DNA of 64,000 nucleotides, from contig JAYJMM010000111.1 of NCBI GenBank assembly GCA_037349105.1, positions 1,116,001-1,180,000 on the forward strand. The letters are read 5' to 3'. Source of the stretch: Limnomonas spitsbergensis. Lineage: Eukaryota > Chlorophyta > Chlorophyceae > Chlamydomonadales. The position numbers and the translations under genes are program-made. Shown here piece after piece: positions 31,098-40,949 of this stretch (the first letter of the stretch is position 1; every line of letters begins with the position of its first letter). Below the pieces are notes generated by a model. The model saw only the letters and a program-made list of their open reading frames with translations, had not been told where the DNA came from and ran no database searches.

Positions 31098-32937
31098 ATC
31101 GGCTCGTTTGATATTCTAATTTGAAGTTATGTTTAGGTGGTCGAGCAGCAAACGCGTCGGATGTGCGATGTGCCATACACCTAGCGCGTGACGTCCTGTG
31201 GCATAGATCTGGAGGTGACAGATCTAGCCACCCCTGACACAGCTGAGGCCACACCCCCTGGGCCACACATTCCTCAAGGCTCCACGTTACGGCGTTTCTT
31301 CCTTTGATCGACGTCAGCATTGAAGTTACAAATGATCGATACAACAAAATTTCGAGCATGAGGGGGTCTGAGAGCACAGTCAGCCGACAAAGGACCATCC
31401 TCACGTCCTGTGCTACATTCAAGTACCAGTAATGTGTGGGTGTTTGCATTATTGCCTTTATTGCAGCATTCGCAGCATTTGCAGGAATTGCAGACATTCC
31501 AGCTATCATCAGAATTCCTATCCTCAAGTGCCTTCATCAGAACAAGAGGGCTCATGCAGGGACAGGTAGGGACATGTAGACTTACATAAAAATAGAAAAA
31601 GACTAAAATAGCAAACACTAATAATAAACATAAAATTGCTCTTAAATATTTACTAGCAAAATAAGTACAAATGAATAGTGCTGCTTTGAGTTTTAATACC
31701 TGATGGATTAGTACTAAAGCTGCGTCAATTACACGCTTTAGAGAATCACCGGGATTGCTACTTGGTGGGGACGTGAAGATGCTGCAATTTCAACGTCCGT
31801 TTTTTTGCAGAAGCCCCACATGCCATGGGCCTGGCTCCTCCACTCCAAATTAAACTGTCCTTATATTCCTGGATTTTCTGTCCGGCAGTTACCTCAGTCC
31901 AGGCAGGGATACCTTAAAAAGCTCAGGTGCCACACAATATCTCTTTGACATTGTAAAATTTGTGTTCTTGTTGTTTGGTGGGTGGTCTTGCTATCCTTTC
32001 TTTCCTCTTGTGCCTTCTCCCTTGACTTTCCTATATGACTTTTGTTTGCCGACGTGGCCAAGCTTCATTTCAGCATGGCCCATGAAGTGTAACATTATTA
32101 ACCTATCTGACAGTGCAAAGTCAGTGGAGCTGTCCGTTGTGCTGACGTACATGTACATCACAACCTCTTTATTCAAATCAGTAGGGGGTCCGACGGTCCC
32201 TATCGCACAGCTATTGAGTTTTCACACGAACTGTGGAGGTAAAGCCCATAATTCACCTCAAAATACTGGCACCTCGTTTTAAGAACAAATAAACATACGG
32301 TATTTAAGCTGCCATCAAACGCATCAGACTTTCTGCACCTTCAATTATTTTTGGGGCGTACGACTGTACAGAGTTCCTGCAAGGTATATTCTAATTATCA
32401 TTAGGCAGGTGCGTGATGATATTAAAATAAATGGAGCCCGAGAGTGTGTTGAACTATGGGAGAACGGCAGGCCTGGTGGTTTGTAGAGCAGCTGCAGCCA
32501 GCTTCTGCACCAATGATGAAATGAAAACAAATTACTTTCCATTCTTTTCGGCCCTGCTTAAACATTTATAAGACACTGCTGTGTGCACTTATAGAAGCAT
32601 GGAGGTGAAAAAACATGGACGGTTGCTGGAGTCTAATGCGAATGACGGTACCGGTACTATTCATCTGCATCCCTGCCCGAAGAAAAGGGGCTCTAGTGGA
32701 GCTTGTCCGGCTGGTACAGCCCTTGTCCCTAGAGCTTGTCAAACTGGTACAGCTAGCCCAAGTGCTTGAGCCACTATCCAATTGCTAGTTGTGGTTCGGT
32801 CCCCATCGTCCCCAGGGTAGCCCCGGGGGGGAAACGGTCTGATGCGCACACAAAAACGCTGGTACCTTCCCAAATAACTGATCAGCTAGCATCAGGTGAC
32901 TTCGTACCTGCCGGTTGAAAGTGTGAAACACTTAGGG

Positions 32938-33095
32938 ATGCTTCAGCTGTTAGTCAGCCACGTCACTACAGGCCGCCTGAAGGTCTGGATGCAACAAGAC
33001 CTGATTCTTGGGCCATGGACCGGAGGCTGTTCAAGATGAGGTACCTATCGGTCAGTTGGTGACCGACAGGCAGCCTGCTTATAAGGAGATCCGTG
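32938..33095 (+). mobile_element. Diverged family A element
   Basis: Recognisable by gatgcttcagctgttagtca + gccacgtcactacaggcc and gcaacaagacctgattcttg + ggcc; the 3' half is rearranged. Confidence 0.6.
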
Positions 33096-33779
33096 AGCAG
33101 ACTTGAGTAAACATGAAGGACAAAAACCTCTTGTGGCTCACATTCTGTCCAGGTCCTGCCATGGCTACGTGTCATCTTACAGACAGCGCAATATTGCAAC
33201 CTATTCTTTGAGGATAAACCCTGCTACATATCACTCTGGCTAATCATCACACCCGAATACACGTTACTCCTGCGAAACATCACCCCTGCCGAGATGCAGT
33301 GGTGACTGATGGCACCCCAATTTGAAAGCTAACATCCTAAAATATGTTTTCACGCAGCACTCAAGATTATCCTAGGAAGCTCCTCAGTCACAGCAAATGG
33401 CAAGTTTGGAGCAGCCAGCCCTAATGGAACATGAAACTGGACGTTCAACGTGCCATGACGGATAGTAACGCACAATAGCGCAAACCACACAGTTGCAAAT
33501 AGAAGCACAGAGGAAAGTAAAGCGACGTACAGAGGGGCAAGCTACCATCAGTCAATGAACTGTGTGGCGTGGGCTTCAATGGGCCGGTCTAGGCGGCAGG
33601 CTAAGAATGAATGTCTAGGGTGGGTGCCTTGACAAAGGGCGGCTGCAACAAGGCTCGCGTCTTTGACCCACAAGGCTTGTAATACCTACTGTGCTTTGCG
33701 CACCATCAAAACCTGCAATCTCACGGACACACGTTCAGTGTTGAATGTCCCGAAAGTCTAGCTTGAAAGCGGGGGGGGA

Positions 33780-33870
33780 CGTCGCATTGCATCAGGCACC
33801 TGTCCCATGCATCCATTGTGATGCTCCATTGGACTGTCCCTGTCCCATGCATCAATTGTCATGCTCCGTT
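33780..33870 (+). mobile_element. Family D tail fragment
   Basis: Two tandem units of cctgtcccatgcatccattg + tgatgctccattgg, matching the right ends of 12740-12960 and 40265-40480. Confidence 0.55.
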
Positions 33871-33953
33871 GCTGAACAGAAAACAAAACACAAATCACTT
33901 CCCTGCGCTCTTCAAAGGCACCAATAATCATCACAAGGAGCTCGATCTCGAAG

Positions 33954-36465
33954 CTACAGGTAGCGCTTTCTTGTTGAGCATGCGGACACGGTCAGCCTGA
34001 TGTCCGGGTGATACCACGATCCGCTGGCAGGCCCACCGGGGCAGCCGTTGGGGATAAAGACCCGGGCTTGGTCAGAATGCACAAAGTCGGATCCGTACGT
34101 GCCCAGCATCCGAAGTGTCTACAACAAAGGGAGAGGGACCAATAGTGTCAGCATTCAGCTTAGGGGGTCACAACTTGCGTCTGCAAGGGGGAGGGACCAA
34201 TAGTGACAGCATTTAGTCCAGGGGGTCACAACTCGCGTCTGCCAAGGGGAGGGACCAAAAGTGTCAGCATTTAGCTCATGGGGTGACGGCTAGCGTCTGC
34301 AAGGCAGCCCTATATCCCCACAGCGTGCGAGGAAAAGCTTCTGCCCACTTCATGAATGAGATTCATTACAAACTGCATCAGCACCCAGGAGCTTGACTAC
34401 ACAGATATGCTCCAAGCAAACAGAGCTTGACTACACAGATATGCTCCAAGCAAACAGAGCTTCTGTCATCCCAAAACCAGAGCACCCACATACAAGCCCT
34501 CTTTGCATACGCCATGCGGCATCTGTATCCAAACGCTCTTTGCATGCACCATGCACTGCATGGATGCGCCATGCAACGCATGCAATAAAAGGGCGCTGGT
34601 TTCCTTCGGATTGGAGCCCGAGAGCCGGACAGCTGTCAAGGTGTTCAGCTGACAATCCAGCAAGCCGTCAAGATACTAAGTTGGCAAGTCATCAAGCTGG
34701 TAAATCTTGCACATGACGCATCACCTGGTTTGTTGACTCGGCATCTGGTCGGATGGCCGAAAAGTAGTCCATAGGGTAGGCCTGCAATCCAGCCAGGGAG
34801 TGGGTACAGGATCGCCTCCAGGTCTGATGCAGCACACATTCATGGTGCATCGTGGCAAAAGCCTAAACCCTGAACCCTAAACATGCGGTGTATGAATTCA
34901 GCGTTTAAATCTGGCCTCGCATGAAAGCCATGGGGCTTCCCAGCTCCACCACTTTGGTGCCACGCTCTACTTATCCCCGGCTGCCCCTTCATCGCTGCTT
35001 ATTTTAGGGTGGTTCAGGAACATTGAAGTTGCGTCTTGTCTTAAGGCCAAAGAGCTCTCGGGTAGCAAGCCCTGCTGCTTGGGCCACTGGCCATATGCTT
35101 TTCATGTTTGGTGCCCATCAGCCCAGTAGTGGCTGACCAGCACATGCCGAGGGTGATCCGGTGCGCACATAAATGACTCCTGCCCTAGGTAAAGCTGACA
35201 GGGAGAAAACAAAGTAGCAAAATACGCACGATACAGTATAGCTTTAATCAGGGGACCCCCGTAGCCGTACTGTGTTGCCCTGCCAAGGTGGCTCGATACG
35301 GCACAATACGGCACAGGTTTAGCCGCATTGTGCTGCCATGGGAGTAAAGCTAAACAGACTCACAGCTAGAGGCCCAAGCGCACTGGCGCATCTTGGAATA
35401 TGATGGGTTTCAGCTATGATTCTGCTTCATCGTGGGAATAGCAAGCCCAGTTGATTGGCGTTTCAGTCATCCACAGGGTACCATGATACGGCATATGATA
35501 CGGCACATGCTTAGCCAGAGGCACAAGAGCACTGGCGCTTCTTGGCATCTGATGGGTTTCAGCCATAAGTCTGCTTCATCGTGAGAGTAGCAGGCCCGGC
35601 TGATTAGCGCTCCAGTCATCCACAAGGTACCCCGATATTGCATGATGCGACGTGTTTAGCCGGATTGTACCACCAAGGTTGCACGATACGGCACGATATG
35701 GCAAGATACAACAAAGGGTTAGCCAGATTGTGCCACCATGGTCATCGGCGGTTGGCCAGTCAAGGTTTGCCCCCCTCCATCAGCCCATAGGTGGCTGACC
35801 AGCAGCCTGCCAAAGGTGATCTCGTGCGCGCAAAATTGAGCACTGGGTGCCAAGCCACAGAAACTGTAGCCGGAAGTAAGTCGTCAGTCGGCTTCAAAAC
35901 CGAACTGGGTGGCCTGCTTATCCCCGCTGCAACTGCGCAGGTTCATGTATGGGCCTTTCCTTCACACGAACCCATGCGGCCATGCCTGGGCGAGATATCT
36001 GAAATCTTGAATGCTCACGTGGGCTTGATCTGAGATGGAGCCTGGGCTTCATTTGGCCAGGTCCAAGGCTATTGCCTGAGATTGAACAGACATGTCAAGA
36101 GCGGCGGGGAGGCTGTCGCCCCTTCAAACTTCTGTATCTTTGGGCAGGAGGGCACCACATTTCCCCCCGCATGCCCACTGCAAAACTGCAGCGGCAACAA
36201 AGCCTGGAACGGGACCCCTGCATCTTCTGGTGGGAGTGCAAGCCCCCTTTCTCTCATGCCACCTCACCTGCTTGAACCTGCGAAGCTGCAGTGGCAACAG
36301 GGCCTCCACAGGGACCTCCCCAGGCACTTTGATGAGCCCGCTCTTCATGGGGGTGAATTTGTCAAAAACCACGCGGGAGGTGTTGCTGACGAAACCGGAA
36401 ACCTCTTGTTGCCCGAAAGAAGATGTACGAGGTTGCTGTGCGAACAGCTGTTCAGGGGGCGTCGG
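33954..36465 (-). CDS. Unrecognised gene, three 3' exons assembled, 5' end unknown
   Basis: Exons in gene order: 36465-36268, 34781-34725, 34118-33954 (stop TAG 33956-33954). All are phase 0 with GT-AG edges, giving 139 residues. The first exon includes VSNTSRVVFDKFTPMKSGLI + KVPGEVPVEALLPLQLRRF, the second AYPMDYFSAIRPDAESTNQ, the third LRMLGTYGSDFVHSDQARVF + IPNGCPGG. I do not recognise the family. The first exon is faintly like the lipid-binding part of plastid fibrillins, but the later exons do not fit, so I do not assign it. Support is open phase-matched exons and, for the first exon, a decayed exon-end copy at 36110-36235, the hallmark of real exons in this window. Additional exons between or upstream are possible. 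Confidence 0.5.
34135..34305. repeat. ~60-bp tandem repeat, three units
   Basis: Units share ggagggaccaatagtgtcag + catttag and gggtcacaactcgcgtctgc. It lies directly upstream (gene sense) of exon 34118-33954. Confidence 0.9.
34391..34460. repeat. 34-bp direct duplication
   Basis: gcttgactacacagatatgc + tccaagcaaacaga occurs twice in immediate tandem. Confidence 0.95.
35008..35180 (+). mobile_element. SINE/MITE-like family A element
   Basis: Core agcaagccctgctgcttggg + ccactggcc, then agcccagtagtggctgacca and end gatccggtgcgcacataaat. The 5' end is diverged. Confidence 0.7.
35225..35745. repeat. Family B copies, reverse orientation, around a duplicated ~190-bp segment
   Basis: gatacggcacaatacggcac-type units occur at 35290-35320, 35480-35510 and 35675-35715. 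Between them a block with gaggcacaagagcactggcg, gatgggtttcagc and catcgtg-gagtagcaggcccg is present twice (about 35370-35470 and 35515-35625). Confidence 0.75.
35742..35855 (+). mobile_element. 3' part of a family A element
   Basis: cggttggccagtcaaggttt, gtggctgaccagcagcctgc + caaaggtgatc and end tgcgcgcaaaattgagcact. Confidence 0.65.
36110..36235 (-). repeat. Decayed copy of the 3' end of exon 36465-36268
   Basis: Plus strand: true end cgaagctgcagtggcaacag + ggcctccacagggacctccc. Copy at 36183-36230: aaaactgcagcggcaacaaa + gcctggaacgggacccctgc. Same order and spacing, on the intronic side. Confidence 0.65.
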
Positions 36466-37927
36466 CTGCAGTGCCCTCGAGCTCGAGTTCCGGACGCCAG
36501 CGTCAAACGACAGGCGATGCCATACATGTTTCTGTGTGTTGCTGTTATTAAACAGCCTGCAGCAGATGCACAAGATGTTAGGCATGTCAAGACCTTGTGC
36601 GTTGCGTGTGGGGGAAGTCGGACCAGGTTTGTCATGGATGTGTTCCAAAATTAACATGCAAGCTCAGAGCTGCTGCATCGATAATTGCGTCGTATTCGTT
36701 TTAAGCTCGTGAGGGACTGATGCTGACATCTGACGTGACAAATGTCTCTACATGCTGAAATTTTGGGAGGAGGAAATACCACTTACTTCGAGTACGCATT
36801 GCTGTCAAGACTCTTCATCGTAAGCCGTTCTTTATATGTAAGCGTGGAGGGTAGAGGAGGGTCCATGATGTCAAGACGACACGAATCCTGTGAACGGCAG
36901 CTTTTCCAGCACTGGCACTACCTTGATTACACAAATGACATTAAGAGGAATACTCGAAGCTTGAATGTTGCAAAATTGACATATCAAAGTGATTCCAGTA
37001 TCAAAGTTGTCACCCCTGGTTGTCACTAACCGAAGCGGTACAATCCATCCGTGCAACTTCTGCTGCAACAGTTCAGCGCTAATCAAGCTCGCGTGTTCGA
37101 ATGGGCAATAAGCAGGACTTGGATTAACAGAACTAATGGCATTTTCTAGTTCTCGCTATGTATCGCACCCTGCGTAGCTGCGTACACCCGCCCAATGCCC
37201 GACTCCAGTAAACTGCTGAACTTCCTCCCCACAACCCGTCATCCGCCATGTTTCGAAGCAACAGAAGCTTCACCTCCGAGGTGCGTGAAACTCGTTTACA
37301 ATTTCCATGCTTACACAATCATCGTAACGACGGAGGATATGCAACATCTGCTCGTGTCAATCAGCGTCACACGTCACACACCGGGGTCTGACTGGACACC
37401 ATTTCTGACTCCAAATTGCATGCACATTCGACAGGCACTGTGGAGTCCGCCGGATATTGCAGGTCCTCTCATGAGACAAGGTGATGATGTGTAAAAGCTT
37501 TGAATGTGGCTCAGCCCCCAAGTGATGTGTTGATATGTGTCTACCGGCAATGACTGCTGGTGCTGGTGCTAGTGCTGGCGGTGGTGTTCTGATGTGTGAT
37601 CGCATCTTCAACGGGTATAACTGGTACCTGTGTGTAACGTATTAAGCCCGAGCGTTTTTCAGGTATGAACTGCTGAGACGGCCGGTACTTGTTTCATGTG
37701 ACAGGGTGTGACTACACTGCCTGTCACTGAAACACCGGTGAAATTTTGGGAGTCTGCCCCTTAACCATCAAAGGAGTCTGTCCCTCAGCGGCCCCTAAAA
37801 TAAATTTAGCTCCAGCCATGGCAGACTGAGATATATAAGAAGATAAGGTTGAATCACAGGACCACCGTTTGAATGCTGGCAGCCGTATCCGTAACCAACT
37901 TTTGATGCCGTATAAATGGATGTTAGG
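36466..37927. other. Divergent intergenic space, no supported gene
   Basis: Several frames of 60-100 codons on both strands, none with convincing splice edges or family features. Missing 5' exons of the minus-strand gene ending at 33954 may be here. Confidence 0.4.
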
Positions 37928-38095
37928 GAGCTTCAGCTATAATTCAGCTACATCACGACCTGGGGCAGTGGGTGAAACTCCTGTTTCTTCGACAACCGGC
38001 TGTTCTCTGGTTCAGGTTTGGTCTTCAACAGCCCAGTAATGGTTTACCAGCAGCCTGTCCAAGGGGGCCGGGTGCAGAATGGCAGAAGAAGGCAT
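37928..38095 (+). mobile_element. SINE/MITE-like family A element
   Basis: gagcttcagctataattcag + ctacatcacgacctgg, then agcccagtaatggtttacca + gcagcctgtcc. Confidence 0.7.
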
Positions 38096-38459
38096 GTGCA
38101 CAACATTTACTGAAAAATCACGTCATAAGCTCTGGTTTCTCACTAGAGACTGCAAGTGTGTGCTCCAGAAACAACGCTTTTCCTGCTGCATGCCTTATGT
38201 TGCACTGCTTCAAAGTTGAAGTGCTAAAATTCAAATTAGCGATTCAATGTTTTGTCTTGCTGTGGATGCACGCGCAGGCAAGACGGGAACATGGAAATGT
38301 AAATATTACACACTGAAGGTGAGAAGGCAGGAAAGCATTCAGGACTTGAAATAGGTAAACTCTGCCAGGCTGCATTATCCATATATTTTCAAACTCATAT
38401 TACGAGGGCCACGGCAGCCACCCATTCCATGTCGCACCGAAGCACTTATCGGATGCGCA

Positions 38460-38930
38460 TGGAGGATAGCACACAGCATTGTACTGGTCAGTGCACAGAA
38501 GTGGTAGATATCGTTGAGGCATAGATGTCTTCACCGGCTGGAACTTCCTTTGTCTTTCTTCTCCAGCCTTTTGATTGTCCCATCACTTCATTTCCCACTT
38601 TTCCTGCCCCCTTGTGTTTGTGTCGTGCTTTCCTCCCAACCCCTTAGCTAGGCGCCCACGCGGCCGAGCCTTTTTGAGCAGGGCTCAGAGGTGTAACTTC
38701 ATTGACATGTCAGTGCACACCAAACCCCCTTCATCAGGCCACCGGATGGCCATCCACAAATAGGCATATTGTGAGTTGTGACCAAACCTCGCGGGGCCGA
38801 CAGCCGGTGGCACAAGCAACAGCGCCTTAACTCTATTTAACCCTTCTCTTTTTTTCTGCCCCCTTTAGTTTGGCGCCCATGCGGCCGAGCCTTTTTGAGC
38901 AGGGCCCAGAGGTGTACCGTCACTGACAAG
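38460..38930 (+). mobile_element. Dispersed repeat family C, one long and one short copy
   Basis: 38460-38715 matches the reverse complement of 48490-48740 along most of its length (gatatcgttgaggcatagat, cctttgtctttctt, gcggccgagcctttttgagc). 38870-38930 repeats only the core. Confidence 0.75.
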
Positions 38931-39067
38931 CAACAGCGCTAACTATCTCAAGTCCTGACGGCTGTAGGCCACCTGAAGACTGAAGTGCAGCTGAAGTGTG
39001 GCTGTAGCAACCTAAAATATGCACATGCTCATTGATGTCAGCCCATCTTGTTTCTGCATTGCTTCAG

Positions 39068-40918
39068 GGCAGCAACCTCTTCTGGTTCCGGACGTCTGCC
39101 TCCCCCGGGGGTCGATTCCCGCCCCGTCCTGAGGGGCATCTGGCCCTAGAGGGCGCCCTGGTGGAACCTATCACAGTGGGCAGCCTTGCCAACCTGCGCG
39201 GCATCGGAGCAGAGGCCGCGGCTGAGGGCGCCGGAGCGCAGTGGGGTATAGCCGTGGAGATCAAGCCAAGGCCGGAGCGGCGCCGCCGGCCGCCTGGGGG
39301 CTGGAAGCTGTGGGGGGCGCTCAGTGGCGGCGGCAGCAGGGACAGGGCGGATTCCGAGAAAAGCGCACACGTCTTGGTGATCGTTGCAGCTGACAGCGCA
39401 GAGCTAAGGGTGCGTGCAAGAAGGGGGGGGGCTTCAGCATAAAACATTTGAATCACACTGCTTTTATCGAAAGCATTTGAATTGCACCGAGTGTACACAC
39501 ACATTTACATTGCACTTAGTTTAATCACACCTTTCGAATTGTATCAAGTTAATTGACGCGCTTTAGATTGCACCTTGTTTATTCACACAATTTGAATATC
39601 ACCCTATTTATGCACTTGTTGGTATGTTGCAGGATATCTGGCTGCAAGCACTGCAGCAGGCGACGGTGTCTAGGCCAGAGCTCATAGCTTGGGCGTACAA
39701 CTGCTTAGCGGCGAGTGAGGCCAGGTGAGGGGGGTCTACGGCCAGGGGGGCATGTGGCCACCGGTCTCGTTAACAACTTCGGTCACCCCACGGACTGAAT
39801 CAAATCTGGGAAGCTAACGGGTGCATGCCTTGGCGTGAGTTAACGACGTTACACCTCTGGGCCATGCTGAAATGAAGCTCGGCCACGTCGGCAAACAAAA
39901 AGTCAGCCTTGGCATGAGTGTGAGGCTAAGGCGAGGGATATTCCAGTAAGAAGATGCACACTGGTCTCATCAGCAACATAGTTTACCCGCAGACTGAATC
40001 AAATTTGAGAAGCTGCAGATTTGCATAGCTTGGTGGTGTGAGGCCAGGGGAGGGTTCATTCAGGAAGGGTGCATGGCTGGGAAAGGCTGCAAACTCATTA
40101 TCAGGCGGACAGGCACAGGTGTGGGCTCTTAGGTGAGGGCCCCTACATTGGACAAAATCCATCAAAGGTTATGCTCCGCTGGAATTCAACTTAGCGACTA
40201 CGGTCTTGTAAAAGCGACCCAGTCACCCCAGTTTAGGGTTAAGGGTTTCTAAACCTCCCTATTTCGCACCCACGTCATGTTCTGTGATTGGGGCTCCTCT
40301 TCTGCACCATGGGGTTCATTCCCATGCCACTTGCTTGCAGTCATGTTGTCAAGTGTCACTTGCTTGCCCAGAAGGGTCAATGTTTTTTCGCTCACTGTTT
40401 TAGTTTATTTGTGCACGTGCTGCTTTACGGGCATCCGTCCCAGACATCAATTGAGATGCCACGTTGAATTGTAGAAACTTCAAAACTCTGATAGTAGCAG
40501 CTGGCAGCCATTCAAATAGCCAGGATGTCCCACATAGATTGTGACCTTATCAGCGAGCTACAACCCCAGATCATGCAGGGCTTCCTTCTGTTTTGCGGCC
40601 GCAGCCCATGCTCGATGGATCCTTCACATTCACGTCCCTGCCTTTCCCTCTTTTTTCAGAAGCTATGGTGCGGAGGGGGAGGAAAAGAAACACAGGCTGC
40701 TCCAACCTTCGGCTATGCCACTTCAAGCACCAAGATCTGAGGCCAGCCAACAGGAGGGTGCCACATCAGCTCATGGCCCGCTCCTGAGATCCATGAGCTG
40801 CCCCAACAACCACTACTTGAGTGAGCAGCAGGAGCAGCAGGGGCAGGAGGAGCAGCAGGAGCAGCAAGAGGTCATACAGCTGCAGTGGCAACAACAAAAG
40901 CAACAGCAACAACAACAA

Positions 40919-40949
<31 letters not shown>

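Larger units (their letters stand above)
31098..33953. other. Intergenic region upstream of the aminotransferase
   Basis: No supported exon. It includes an AT-rich block (31600-31760) and a family A element (32938-33095). The aminotransferase promoter must lie at the left end of this region but no clear TATA box was found. Confidence 0.5.

Noticed and set aside
36082..36712. 190- and 206-codon plus-strand frames
   Set aside because: Antisense shadows of exon 36465-36268 and its decayed copy.
39032..39067. ATG at 39035 as the start of the PH-domain gene
   Set aside because: It would remove the first strands of the PH domain, and a good acceptor (cttcag) precedes GGC at 39068; kept only as an alternative.
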